Source: CAZTDD01 sp964612675
Lineage (GTDB): Bacteria > Hinthialibacterota > Hinthialibacteria > Hinthialibacterales > JAKPRU01
Assembly (NCBI GenBank): GCA_964612675.1
Contig: CAZTDD010000026.1
Coordinates: 1-59,258 of the forward strand
Reading direction: 5' to 3'
DNA: 59,258 nucleotides
Shown here in pieces: positions 16,726 through 25,724 of the stretch (the first letter of the stretch is position 1; each line of letters opens with the position of its first letter). The translations under genes and the position numbers were made by a program. The notes under the pieces are model-generated. The model ran no database searches. It worked only from the letters and a program-made list of their open reading frames with translations, and was not told the origin of the DNA.

Positions 16726-17952
16726 TTACTTCTTTTCTTCGCCCGTCGCTGCCCGGTGGAGTTTGACCTCGACCCTTTCGTCGTCTTTCAGACCACCGTA
16801 ATAAGCACGAAGGATCTCGAGTACTTCCGGCCGACTGAAGTCTTCCGGAACCTCGCCGCCTTCCGAGAGGGTCTTCCGAAGCACCGTTCCGCTCAGCAGG
16901 AGACGATCGTCTTTTCCGTGCGGGCAAGTCTTCATGGACGCCATGCCGCGGCACTTGAAGCAATAGAATGTCCAGTCGATCTTGAGAGGCCGTGTCTTCA
17001 ATGCGTCTTCCGAAATTTCATCGAAGATATCCTGTGCGTCGAATGGACCGTAATAGTCGCCGACGCCGGCGTGGTCGCGTCCGACGATCAAATGGCTGCA
17101 TCCGTAGTTCTGACGGAACACTGCGTGCAGGAGCGCTTCGCGCGGGCCACCATAGCGCATTTCCATCGGATATCCGCCACACATAACCGTATCTTTTACG
17201 AAGTAATTATCCACGAGTGTGTTGATGCATTTGACACGAACGTCAGCAGGAATATCGCCCGGTTTCAGTTTTCCGACCAGCTGATGAATGTAGAGCCCGT
17301 CGCAAACCTCGATAGCAATCTTCGCAAGATACTCGTGCGAACGGTGCATGGGATTTCGCAGCTGCAATGCCGCAACCCGGCTCCAGCCCTTATCTTCGAA
17401 CATCTTCCTACTTTCGGCGGGCCGCTGATATATTTCTTTGAATTCCTGCGGGTAATAGCTTTCACTAACCACTTTCACCGGTCCGGCCAGGTTCCACTCC
17501 GCCTGATCCATGACCTTGGCGACGCCGGGATGTTCCATGTCGTCCGTCCGGAACACCTGCGTGCATTCGTATTTCTTATCGATCTGGTACTTTTCGGTCA
17601 CTTTCATCGTGCCCATGATCGCGTCGGTATCACCGTCCACGAGGGCGACTTCCGAACCTTCGTTGATCGATCCAGCCACTTCCGGCGAAGCGGAAAGTGT
17701 AATCGGTATGGGCCAAAACACCCCATTCGACATTTTGTACTCGGCGCAGACGCCTTTCCAATCATCATGCCCCATGAATCCATCCAGAGGTGTAAACGCC
17801 CCGATACCCATCATGATCAAGTCGGAGGTTTCCCGGCTTGTCATGAGCACTTTTGGAAGGCTCTCCGCCTTCTTCATTTCCTGTTCCCGTTCCTGTCCAC
17901 TAAGAAGTAGTGGCTTTAATTGATCCGATCCGTGCGGTTGTACCAGAGCCAT
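16726..17952 (-). CDS. sat: Sulfate adenylyltransferase / ATP sulfurylase (408 aa)
   Basis: Forms adenylylsulfate (APS) from ATP and sulfate, or the reverse, in the cytoplasm. Homo-oligomeric Sat/MET3 type, not CysDN. Seen: the PUA-like N-terminal domain to about residue 165, then the catalytic motifs QLRNPMHRSHEYL (Q-x-RNP and HxxH), the GRDHAGVGDYYGPFDAQDIF loop, and a C-terminal segment with CFKCRGMASMKTCPHGKDDRLLLSGTVLR. A GGAGG site six bases before the ATG fixes the start. No APS kinase or APS/PAPS reductase genes are adjacent, so the window does not decide between assimilatory and dissimilatory use. Confidence 0.95.
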   Translation of the reverse strand: MALVQPHGSDQLKPLLLSGQEREQEMKKAESLPKVLMTSRETSDLIMMGIGAFTPLDGFMGHDDWKGVCAEYKMSNGVFWPIPITLSASPEVAGSINEGSEVALVDGDTDAIMGTMKVTEKYQIDKKYECTQVFRTDDMEHPGVAKVMDQAEWNLAGPVKVVSESYYPQEFKEIYQRPAESRKMFEDKGWSRVAALQLRNPMHRSHEYLAKIAIEVCDGLYIHQLVGKLKPGDIPADVRVKCINTLVDNYFVKDTVMCGGYPMEMRYGGPREALLHAVFRQNYGCSHLIVGRDHAGVGDYYGPFDAQDIFDEISEDALKTRPLKIDWTFYCFKCRGMASMKTCPHGKDDRLLLSGTVLRKTLSEGGEVPEDFSRPEVLEILRAYYGGLKDDERVEVKLHRAATGEEKK

Positions 17953-18264
17953 CGCGTTCCTCCACCAAGCCGTTTGTTCCCAACCGATTCTTATGATTGA
18001 TTGGTTTTTTAGTGATCCTCGCCCATGGCGAAACTTTCACTTTGTGTTGGAAATGATGCCAGACCGGAACCACGCGGACAAGGGATCTTGGAAAAGAGAT
18101 CGTCACCGTGCAACCATTCAGACACGTTAGTTGTATATCTATGCGAATCAATTGGTTACCATTCACGACTCACTCCAGATACTCCGCTCCGAAGAAAAGG
18201 GCACCATGACCGTCATTGCGATCGAATCCGTCATTCCGAGGAGCGGACCGTCGTTCCGAGTCCC

Positions 18265-18401
18265 GGACCGTCGGAGCCGGTGATTTGGGAAAGAAAACGC
18301 GATCTCCGTTGCCGTCATGGCGAGCGAAGCGTGGCCATCTCGTTTTTCCGGTTCAACGGTGAGATTCCCACGTCGCTTCGCTCCTCGGAATGACGGATTC
18401 G
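18265..18401. repeat. Dispersed 137-bp repeat, copy 1 (copy 2 at 53395-53532)
   Basis: The block begins GGACCGTCGGAGCCGGTGAT and ends GGAATGACGGATTCG. It contains the inverted arms GCGAGCGAAGCGTGG and CCACGTCGCTTCGCTC, so it can fold into a long hairpin. Copy 2 differs at only about a dozen positions. The spacer 17953-18489 otherwise holds the sat upstream region and no gene I can support; open frames across the repeat are not coding. Confidence 0.8.
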
Positions 18402-18489
18402 GGAGCGTTTTCTCACAAGGCCCTTAGGATCAAAAACCCTGCCATCGCTGTCCCGTCCCCTGGTACACTTCCTGTAGAGGAGAAAGTCG

Positions 18490-19917
18490 ATGCGAGTTTT
18501 GCTACTGAACCCCCCGGGAGATCGGCCTTATCTGCGCGACTACTATTGCAGCCATTCCGCGAAGGCGCGTTATTTCTGGCATCCTTACGATCTCCTGGTA
18601 CAGAGCGGCATCCTGTCGCGCCGTCACGAGGTGTTCGGCCTGGACGCCAATGTTCATGGTCTCAGCTTCGAGGAGGCACGGCGGCGGGTGGGTGAACTTG
18701 GCCCGGATGCAATCTTATTGCTCACCGGCGCGGCCAGCTGGCAGAACGATTCCGCTTTCATGAAGCAACTCGAATTCCCGGGACCTGTCATCGGTACCGG
18801 CGATGTGATGCTGGTCAATGGAAAGGAACACATTCAGCGATTGGATTGGCTCACAGCAGTCTTGCAGGATTTCACCTCGGATTCGGCATCGCGGTATCTC
18901 GATGTCTTAGACCCAAAAACCAACGCCCCTGTTAACGGAGAGGTTCCGCTGCCCGACATGCTATACAGCCACGGCGATGAGATTATCGAAGGACCGCGAT
19001 CTCATGAGAAGTCCTTCCGTTTTCCCCTGCCCCGCATCGATATCTTCCCGATGAACCGGTACCGCATCCCTCACGGCATGTATCGAAAATTCTGGTCAAC
19101 CCTGACGGACTTTGGATGTCCGTTTCGGTGTAGCTTCTGTGTGAGCGGAACGTTGCCTTACAAAACAAGAGACATCGACAACGTGATCCGCGAGCTGCGG
19201 TATGCGCGTGATTTGGGTTACAAGGAAGTCTGGGTAAAAGACGTCACCTTTGGTGTCAGCCGAAAACACACGCGTGAGTTCCTTGACGCTTTGGAGAAAG
19301 AAAAACTCGGCCTGAAATGGGTTGCGCTTTCTCGTGTGGATGTAATGAACGAAGAGATTCTAGAGAAAATGGCGCGGACCGGCTGCCACACGATCCAACT
19401 CGGTGTCGAGTCGGCGGATGAGGCGATACTCGAGTCCATCGGTAAGCGAATCAAACCGCAGCGGGTAAAGGAAATTTTTGACACATGCCGAAGGACGGGT
19501 ATCCGAACACTGGCGCACTTTATTATCGGCCTGCCGGGCGAAACCGAGGAAAGCGCGCGGAAGACAATCGAATTCTCTAAGGAATTGGATCCGGATTTTG
19601 CTTCCTTCAACATCGCAACACCGAAAATCGGCACACCTCTCCGCACTGAGGCGGTTGAGAAAGGCTGGACCGATCCGCGAGTCGATGTCCTCGACAATTC
19701 GACCGCGTTTCCGGTGATGGAAATCGGAACATTGTCATCCCAGCGCGTTTGGGAATTACGCAACCAGGCTATCCGGGAATTTCATCTCCGGCCTCAGTAT
19801 ATACTGCGAAAGATAACGGGCATCCGGACACCGTGGGAGTTTTACCGATCGATTCAGAACGCAGCGACGCTGCTGAGATCCACAATGAACACGCCGAAGG
19901 GAGTGGAGATGGAGTGA
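18490..19917 (+). CDS. B12-binding-type radical SAM protein (475 aa)
   Basis: Radical SAM enzyme of the family with an N-terminal cobalamin-binding-like domain. Residues about 1-150 start MRVLLLNPPGDRPYLRDYY and include ELGPDAILLLTGA. The [4Fe-4S] motif C-x3-C-x2-C is at C210, C214 and C217 in GCPFRCSFC. Then follow EVWVKDVTFG, TGCHTIQLGVESADEAILESIGK and LAHFIIGLPGETEESARKTIEF, typical of the TIM-barrel core and SPASM-less members. The classical B12 motif DxHxxG is not obvious. The substrate cannot be told; members act in lipid, lasso-peptide, hopanoid or methyl-transfer chemistry. It stands alone, with AGGAGA just before the ATG. Confidence 0.85.
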   Translation: MRVLLLNPPGDRPYLRDYYCSHSAKARYFWHPYDLLVQSGILSRRHEVFGLDANVHGLSFEEARRRVGELGPDAILLLTGAASWQNDSAFMKQLEFPGPVIGTGDVMLVNGKEHIQRLDWLTAVLQDFTSDSASRYLDVLDPKTNAPVNGEVPLPDMLYSHGDEIIEGPRSHEKSFRFPLPRIDIFPMNRYRIPHGMYRKFWSTLTDFGCPFRCSFCVSGTLPYKTRDIDNVIRELRYARDLGYKEVWVKDVTFGVSRKHTREFLDALEKEKLGLKWVALSRVDVMNEEILEKMARTGCHTIQLGVESADEAILESIGKRIKPQRVKEIFDTCRRTGIRTLAHFIIGLPGETEESARKTIEFSKELDPDFASFNIATPKIGTPLRTEAVEKGWTDPRVDVLDNSTAFPVMEIGTLSSQRVWELRNQAIREFHLRPQYILRKITGIRTPWEFYRSIQNAATLLRSTMNTPKGVEME

Positions 19918-19964
19918 AGTTCTAACTCCGAAAGTTGTTTGACGGTGAAATGGGCTCAAAATCA

Positions 19965-20351
19965 TCAATCTGTTAAAGATTCCAGGTATTTCCTGGCGGC
20001 CATCAGAAACTCACGAGCCTGTTCGAGCATGATCGTGACTGTCTCAGCATCAATGTCCATCTCAGCGTCATAGTCCCCTTTCAGCCTCCGGTCGAACGCA
20101 TCAAGCATCCAGCGATGGAACTTCGGATCGAGAATGCCCGCCTTAGCGAAATGCTCACCATAAGCCGAGTGAACACCGGAGTGTTTGCGATACGTTAGGT
20201 CATGTTGGCGCAGGAGTCCCTGCGCAACATGAAGCATAGCGTAATAAGCACGACCGGCAGCGAATTCTGTATCTCCGTTGTCGTACAGAATCTCGGCGGC
20301 AGCGAGAGCACGTTCGGCTTTCTCCAGAAACCTGCGAGACTCGTATTTCAT
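19965..20351 (-). CDS. HEPN domain protein, UPF0332 type (128 aa)
   Basis: Helical HEPN protein paired with a nucleotidyltransferase. Core: FLEKAERALAAAEILYDNGDTEFAAGRAYYAMLHVAQGLL, then KHSGVHSAYGEHFAKAG and FDRRLKGDYDAEMDI. In MntA-HepT systems HEPN is an RNase toxin with an R-x4-H-x-Y motif. Here the equivalent stretch reads RRLKGDYD, with no His, so RNase activity is uncertain. It overlaps the MNT gene by four bases. Confidence 0.85.
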   Translation of the reverse strand: MKYESRRFLEKAERALAAAEILYDNGDTEFAAGRAYYAMLHVAQGLLRQHDLTYRKHSGVHSAYGEHFAKAGILDPKFHRWMLDAFDRRLKGDYDAEMDIDAETVTIMLEQAREFLMAARKYLESLTD

Positions 20352-20668
20352 GCTGATATCGCTTCTCCTCGTACGTTCTGGAGAAACATCGTGCCCTCAG
20401 TGTTCCATTGCTGCTCCGAAGTGAAAACCCGGCTGATACTCCTGCCAAATCTCAGTGAAAGTGACGCAATAATGGTGCTTGTCGAGTCGATCTCACGAGA
20501 GTAACTTTCCACACGGTCCAGCACAATCACGACGTCTACGTCAGATTCCCGGCCGGCTTCGTTCCGCGCGCAGGACCCAAACAGATAGACACCCTTCAGC
20601 CGGTCACCATAAACCAGGATAAGCTGCTTTTTGAGTTCATCGAGCAATTGTCGGATCTCTTCATTCAT
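20348..20668 (-). CDS. MNT-type nucleotidyltransferase, HEPN partner (106 aa)
   Basis: Minimal nucleotidyltransferase of the MntA/MNT class. In characterised HEPN/MNT systems this protein AMPylates the HEPN toxin and neutralises it. Active-site motif: GSCARNEAGRESDVDVVIVL, i.e. G-S-x10-D-x-D. I start at the second ATG (20668): a GGGAG site lies nine bases before it but directly abuts the first ATG (20677). It is first of two genes, with its 3' end overlapping the HEPN start. Confidence 0.87.
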   Translation of the reverse strand: MNEEIRQLLDELKKQLILVYGDRLKGVYLFGSCARNEAGRESDVDVVIVLDRVESYSREIDSTSTIIASLSLRFGRSISRVFTSEQQWNTEGTMFLQNVRGEAISA

Positions 20669-21000
20669 CTGTTCCATCTCCCGAAAAGTCTCGTTTCTCC
20701 AGTTCCCAGCGCACCCCGCTCACTGTATATGCTAGCTGTGAAAAAGTATACCATAACTGCAACACTGCGACTGGGAAAAACTTACAGAATTTCTCATAAG
20801 GAATCTACAAACGAACTGACAGAAAGCATACACCATCAACTTCTTCAGTTTTCGCATCTCTTTTGTAGGTTCCTTTTAAGAGAACGGTTTCCATCCGTAG
20901 AATTCACAAAATCGTCTGCCTACTGTATTCTCCAATACTGCGGTGCCTCCACGTACAAGAACTTGATTCAGGAACCGACAAAACGCGAGGAGTGGTTTTC
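20669..21000. other. AT-richer spacer upstream of the DUF4838 gene
   Basis: About 330 bases without a supportable gene, visibly AT-richer than its surroundings (for example around 20735-20900). It holds the 5' regions of the divergent HEPN/MNT unit and of the DUF4838 gene, whose AGGAG lies at 20988-20992. I saw no strong repeat or terminator. Open frames are short with poor codon use. Confidence 0.4.
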
Positions 21001-23016
21001 ATGTATAAGCAAGCCAAAGTAATCGGAATCATCGTAGCATTGACTGGGACGATTCTATCATTGCCTTCTGAGGCTCAGGTCAGCCTCGTGCGGGACGGCA
21101 AAGCGCGTGCGATCATTGTCACTTCTGATGAGCCTGCCGAAACCGCGCGTTACGCCGCGGAAGAACTTATCAGCCACCTGAAAAAGGCAACGGGCGTCAC
21201 CCTGAAAGTCGTGTCGGAATCCGAAACGCCCACAGAACCGCACACCCGAGTCTACATCGGTGAAACAGAAACAGGCATCCACAATGGCATTGATCCAAGC
21301 TGTCTACAGCGGGAAGAGTATGTCATGCGCTCCGTTGGAAACGATCTCTTCATCGTCGGACAAGACGGCGACGAGAATCCTCTGCTACAAAACAACCCGA
21401 ACGTCGGCACACTGTTCGGCGTGTATGAATTTCTAGAACGCTATCTCGGCGTCCGCTGGCTCTGGCCGGGAGATCTCGGTACATACATCCCGAAAACCGA
21501 CACGGTCGAGTTTTGGTCGGTCAATGAAACACATGCACCGGCACTGGCGTTCCGATTGCTGGTCTGGTCGCGTATCCGCGCCATCGCTGTTGGCGGTCGA
21601 GATCTCAGTAAAGAAGATGAGCGGCTGGGATTCAGTCAACCGGGAGCGAAGCGCTACGGCGAGGCGTTGCAAGTTTTGCTGCGCCGCCACCGCCTGGGCG
21701 GCAGAGACGCCGAACCGCCCACGGGTCACGCATTCAGTGGATGGTGGCAACGCTACGGCCAGGAACACCCCGAGTGGTTTGCCCTGCGCCGCGATGGGAC
21801 ACGCGGTCATCCGGACAAAGATTATGCCCATGTCTCCATGTGTGTCTCTAACGAAGAACTACAGGATTTCATCATCGAACAATGGGACGGGGAAAGCGTC
21901 CTTCGGCTTGGCCCCGTAGATCGGCCGGGACGGTGTATCTGTGAGAAATGCCGTTCCTGGGACGGACCGCAGCCGGAAGATCCGCCCTGGTTCGCCGAGC
22001 GGGTATACGCAACCGATCACCGGGCGCAGGAGCACTTTGCGGGCGTAACATCAGACCGCTATGCCCGGTTCTGGAAGATCATGCAAAAGAAAGCGGCGAA
22101 ACGCAATCCGCACGCCCTCGTGTCGGTATCCTACATCTATGAAAATGAATTCCCGGCACCGGTGACGGATATTGACTTGAACAAGAACATCTTCGCCGAG
22201 TTTGTACAGTGGCAGGACCCGCACCTCCGGTGGTTCCCTATGCCGGATGAAGCGTATAAGTGGATCAAAGAACAGTGGCTGGGCTGGAGAGAAACCGGAA
22301 TTCGGATGGCCTACCGGCCCAACTACTTGCATGACGGTTACGTGATGCCCCATTTCGACACTCGGCAATCGGGCGGTTTCTTCAAGTTTGCATATGAGCA
22401 CGGGATGGAAGGCGCCCGCTTCGATTCGCTAACCGGTCAATGGGCAGCGCAGGGACTCAGACTCTATATGCACATGCGTTTAATGAATAAACCCGAATTG
22501 GAAATCGAGACAATCCGTGACGAGTATTTCTCTGCGTTCGGGCCTGCCGCAACAACGATGGAGCAGTATTTTGATTATTGGGAGGATTACGCATTCGACA
22601 ACCGAATGCGGTTCATCGAGTTGTATTGGGACGTGGGCTGGCGATACAGCAACTACGTGCGCTGCGCTCATCTCGCATTTCCCGATGAATGTTTCGAACC
22701 AGCGGAAGAACTACTCGAAGAGGCCCTGGCGAAAGCGCGCAAGGATCCGCTCCCTGAGTTTGCCGAACGTGTGCGATTTATTCAGACCGGTCTTGAGCAT
22801 GCTCGGTTGGCATGCGATCTCGCGGCTGTATATGACGGCAACGAAGTGGTTCCCGCAGGTCGAGTGGAGGAAGCCAAAGAAGCGCTACGTAAACTCGTGA
22901 AGTTCCGCAAGGAGAACGAACATACCTATTTCTCGGATCTTTTGCACGTCACCAACTTCTGGGAACGCCCGCGGTTGAATGTGGAGGAACTCGTTGGGAT
23001 GCTCGCCGGGGAGTAA
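21001..23016 (+). CDS. DUF4838 domain secreted protein (671 aa)
   Basis: Exported protein of the DUF4838 family, found in polysaccharide-degrading Bacteroidetes, Planctomycetes and related phyla and usually tied to carbohydrate use. The ATG at 21001 is preferred over the GTG at 20992 because AGGAG sits eight bases upstream of it. Signal peptide about 1-26 (...LPSEAQ). An alpha-glucuronidase-like N-terminal domain follows: ARYAAEELISHLKKATGV, then YEFLERYLGVRWLWPGDLGTY. The DUF4838 core has RLGPVDRPGRCICEKCRSWDG (Cys cluster), YANYL-like and YRPNYLHDGYVMP blocks, and a C-terminal helical region. The Gfo/Idh/MocA gene follows on the same strand after 95 bases. The exact substrate is unknown. 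Confidence 0.85.
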   Translation: MYKQAKVIGIIVALTGTILSLPSEAQVSLVRDGKARAIIVTSDEPAETARYAAEELISHLKKATGVTLKVVSESETPTEPHTRVYIGETETGIHNGIDPSCLQREEYVMRSVGNDLFIVGQDGDENPLLQNNPNVGTLFGVYEFLERYLGVRWLWPGDLGTYIPKTDTVEFWSVNETHAPALAFRLLVWSRIRAIAVGGRDLSKEDERLGFSQPGAKRYGEALQVLLRRHRLGGRDAEPPTGHAFSGWWQRYGQEHPEWFALRRDGTRGHPDKDYAHVSMCVSNEELQDFIIEQWDGESVLRLGPVDRPGRCICEKCRSWDGPQPEDPPWFAERVYATDHRAQEHFAGVTSDRYARFWKIMQKKAAKRNPHALVSVSYIYENEFPAPVTDIDLNKNIFAEFVQWQDPHLRWFPMPDEAYKWIKEQWLGWRETGIRMAYRPNYLHDGYVMPHFDTRQSGGFFKFAYEHGMEGARFDSLTGQWAAQGLRLYMHMRLMNKPELEIETIRDEYFSAFGPAATTMEQYFDYWEDYAFDNRMRFIELYWDVGWRYSNYVRCAHLAFPDECFEPAEELLEEALAKARKDPLPEFAERVRFIQTGLEHARLACDLAAVYDGNEVVPAGRVEEAKEALRKLVKFRKENEHTYFSDLLHVTNFWERPRLNVEELVGMLAGE

Positions 23017-23111
23017 TGCATTCGTCTAGCAGAAGTGTCAGAATCCTAAGAGAGATACTGGCTGGGGAATCGCTTTAGGAGCGAGCTCCGAATACGCGCG
23101 TGAGGCATTCA

Positions 23112-24401
23112 ATGAAACAAAACAAACTGAATCGACGGGAATTTGCCGAGAAAACACTCGCCTACGGGACAACACTGGGGGCAACCTCCTTCGTTCCGAC
23201 GGATGTACGCGGTGCCAACGACAAGGTGGTTATCGGCGCGATGGGAATCGGACGCCGTGGCGGTGTCTTGCTGTCCTCATTCCTGCGTCAAAAAGACGTC
23301 TCTGTCGCCGCGGTCTGCGACATCGACGAAAGACACCTTGCGGAAGGCATCGCTCGAACCGACGGCAAAGCCAAAGGCTATCACGATTTTCGCAACATGC
23401 TCGGACAAGAGGACATCGACGCGATCCTCATCGGCACGCCCGATCACTGGCACGCACTCCCAACGGTTCAGGCGTGTCGAGCGGATAAAGATGTTTACGT
23501 CGAGAAACCGTTATGTCACAACGTTCGCGAAGGACAAGTTATACTGGAAACCATGCAAGAGACCGGGCGTATTGTGCAGATGGGAACACAGCAGCGGAGC
23601 CAATCCCACTGGCAGCAGGCCGTTGAGATCGTGAAATCCGGACAACTCGGAACTATCGCAGAAATACGCGTTTGGAATAACTTCCGGTATAGAAACCTGG
23701 GCAATCCGCCCGACGGGACTCCGCCGAAAGAAGCAGACTATGATTTCTGGCTCGGCCCTGCTCCGAAACGGCCGTTCAATCCGAACCGCTTTCATGCCAC
23801 CGCGTTGTATTTCTGGGATTATGCCGGGGGATGCGTCACATCATGGGGAGTGCATCTGTTGGATGTGGCCTATTGGGCGCTCGATCTGGATGGACCGACA
23901 AGCGTCGCGGCGGCCGGCGGCAAATTCTGTATCGATGACAACCGCGAAACACCAGACACGTTCAGCGCAGTCTATGAATATCCCGGCCTGACAATGACCT
24001 ATATGCTGCGGCACTGGAACGGACTCACAAGACCGTTGGGGCGATTCGGCAAATCGAATCACGGCATCGAATTCCATGGAACCGATGCGTCCCTCTACAT
24101 CGACCGGCGCGGATTCGAACTTTGTCCCGTAGGCGACCAACCGCAGGCACAGAGCGTGGAAGGCGGGAACGGTACAGAGGCCCACATACGGAACTTCATC
24201 GATTGTGTGAAGAGTCGAAACAAACCCAATTCGAGCGCCGATTTTGGCCATCCGCCGAGTGTAGCAACGTTTCTTGGTAACATCTCCTATCGAACCGGAA
24301 GGAAGATCCACTGGGATCCCGACACCGAAACGATCATCGGAGACGCGCAAGCAAGTGACTATCTCTCGCGTGAGTACAGAAAGCCGTGGACGCTGACATA
24401 G
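23112..24401 (+). CDS. Gfo/Idh/MocA family oxidoreductase with Tat-like signal (429 aa)
   Basis: NAD(P)-dependent sugar or cyclitol oxidoreductase, probably exported. The ATG at 23112 follows TGAGG by six bases; an in-frame GTG at 23100 is less likely. N-terminus LNRREFAEKTLAYGTTLGATSF has the RRxF core of a Tat signal. Then come the Rossmann motif VVIGAMGIGRRGG, VCDIDERHL, IGTPDHWH and the catalytic-region motif YVEKPLCHN (EKP intact). The C-terminal alpha/beta domain holds DFWLGPAPKRPFNPNRFH, WDYAGGCVTSWGVHLLDVAYWAL and FIDCVKSRNKPNSSADFGH. This subfamily is abundant in Planctomycetes-like genomes. Substrate unknown. Confidence 0.92.
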   Translation: MKQNKLNRREFAEKTLAYGTTLGATSFVPTDVRGANDKVVIGAMGIGRRGGVLLSSFLRQKDVSVAAVCDIDERHLAEGIARTDGKAKGYHDFRNMLGQEDIDAILIGTPDHWHALPTVQACRADKDVYVEKPLCHNVREGQVILETMQETGRIVQMGTQQRSQSHWQQAVEIVKSGQLGTIAEIRVWNNFRYRNLGNPPDGTPPKEADYDFWLGPAPKRPFNPNRFHATALYFWDYAGGCVTSWGVHLLDVAYWALDLDGPTSVAAAGGKFCIDDNRETPDTFSAVYEYPGLTMTYMLRHWNGLTRPLGRFGKSNHGIEFHGTDASLYIDRRGFELCPVGDQPQAQSVEGGNGTEAHIRNFIDCVKSRNKPNSSADFGHPPSVATFLGNISYRTGRKIHWDPDTETIIGDAQASDYLSREYRKPWTLT

Positions 24402-24557
24402 CTATCGTGGTCGGAAACGATACATTCAACCGAGCCCCCAAGTTGGAACTGGGTGTGACTCCCGCTTGGTCTGTCTACGAGGACGATTAATCAAGTTGCG
24501 TGGACAATCCAGACGACTGTTCAGGCCGTTGACTCACCCTACAGCTCGCATTGGGTT

Positions 24558-25427
24558 CTAATCGGAAGCCTCGCTTTTCACGCCGCGTCGTTCCCGCCAC
24601 TCTTCCATAATCGATTCATCGAGAGAGTAGCTCTCATCCAGTGTCGGAAATCCGCTCTCTCTCACTTCGGAGGCGTATTCCTTGAAAGCGTCCGACATGT
24701 CTTCAGCCAGGTGGGCGAATCGGCGAACAAACTGCGGTTTGAATGCGGTGAACAAACCGAGCAGGTCCGGCGTAACCATCACTTGTCCGTCACAGTACGG
24801 TCCGGCACCGATCCCGATGGTGGGAATGCTCACAGACCGGGTGATCTCTCGAGCGACAGGCCACGGAACCGCTTCGATAACAATCGAGAACGCGCCGGCT
24901 TCTTCTACGGCCCGAGCGTCTTCAAGGAGTTGGCCTATCGCCTCAACGGTCTTGCCTTGAACCTTGTGCCCGCCAATCGCACGGCAGGACTGTGGCGCCA
25001 ATCCAACATGACCCATCACGGGAATACCGGCTTTCGACAAAGCCGAAACGACAGGAACGACATTCGAGCCGCCTTCGAGTTTGACCGCCGTCGCCCCGCC
25101 CTCTTTCAGCATCCGACCAGAATTATGCAGGGCTTCCTCCACCGAGGTCTGGTAGGACATGAATGGCAAATCGGCAATCACCATGGCGCGGCTAACCCCC
25201 CTGCAGACCGCACGTGTATGGTAAACGACCTCGTCGACCGTAACCGGCAGCGTGGTCTCCTGTCCCTGAAACACCATTCCCAGCGTATCGCCAACAAGAA
25301 TCGCATCCACACCGGACTCGTCCAGAAGCCGTGCAGTCAGATAGTCATACCCTGTCAGCATGACAATCTTCCTTCCGTCATCCTTCATCTTCTGGAAAGC
25401 CGGTACGGTTACCTTCTTCATATTCAT
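24558..25427 (-). CDS. panB: 3-methyl-2-oxobutanoate hydroxymethyltransferase (289 aa)
   Basis: Transfers a one-carbon unit from methylenetetrahydrofolate to alpha-ketoisovalerate, giving ketopantoate, the first committed step to pantothenate and CoA. Seen: KIVMLTGYDYLTARLLDESGVD, metal-binding Asp in LVGDTLGMVFQG and ADLPFMSYQ, VKLEGG, GHVGLAPQS, catalytic Glu in IVIEAVPWPVA, and IGIGAGPYCDGQVMV. I start at 25427 (MNMKKVTVP), since GGAGG (25440-25444) lies upstream of it; the longer frame (to 25457) begins before that site. No panC or panD is adjacent. Confidence 0.96.
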   Translation of the reverse strand: MNMKKVTVPAFQKMKDDGRKIVMLTGYDYLTARLLDESGVDAILVGDTLGMVFQGQETTLPVTVDEVVYHTRAVCRGVSRAMVIADLPFMSYQTSVEEALHNSGRMLKEGGATAVKLEGGSNVVPVVSALSKAGIPVMGHVGLAPQSCRAIGGHKVQGKTVEAIGQLLEDARAVEEAGAFSIVIEAVPWPVAREITRSVSIPTIGIGAGPYCDGQVMVTPDLLGLFTAFKPQFVRRFAHLAEDMSDAFKEYASEVRESGFPTLDESYSLDESIMEEWRERRGVKSEASD

Positions 25428-25484
25428 TACGAACCAATTCCTCCTATGTTCATACAAATGAAATGATTATAAAATCCAAATCTC

Positions 25485-25574
25485 CGCCCGGAATAAATCC
25501 GGGCGCTAAATCTCATTTTCATTGAAATGAACTGAATGAAGGACTACTGTCCTCTTTAGAAGGACTACTGTCCT
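25485..25574. repeat. Hairpin CGCCCGGA-ATAAA-TCCGGGCG and a tandem AGGACTACTGTCCT pair
   Basis: 25485-25505 is a perfect 8-bp stem with a 5-base loop, a common dispersed hairpin type. At 25540-25553 and 25561-25574 the 14-base palindrome AGGAC-TACT-GTCCT is repeated with a 21-base period; the second copy is followed by TTTTC on the + strand and could be a weak terminator. The rest of 25428-25724 is AT-rich spacer between panB and the TPR gene, with no gene seen. Confidence 0.55.
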
Positions 25575-25724
25575 TTTTCGATTGTAGAACGCTGAAGATC
25601 CAGCACGTTCCATCATAATCAAGTATATCAAAACAGTCGAGAATGGTTGAGAGAAGATCGTACGCTTTCGTCGTATTATTCGTTAGACTATTGAGTAGAG
25701 ACAAAAGTTGATGGAAAGAAAACC

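Noticed and set aside
16684..17910. A 408-codon open frame on the + strand opposite sat
   Set aside because: It is the complement of a perfectly good ATP sulfurylase, has no family resemblance, and starts inside the terminator region. It is a shadow caused by codon bias.
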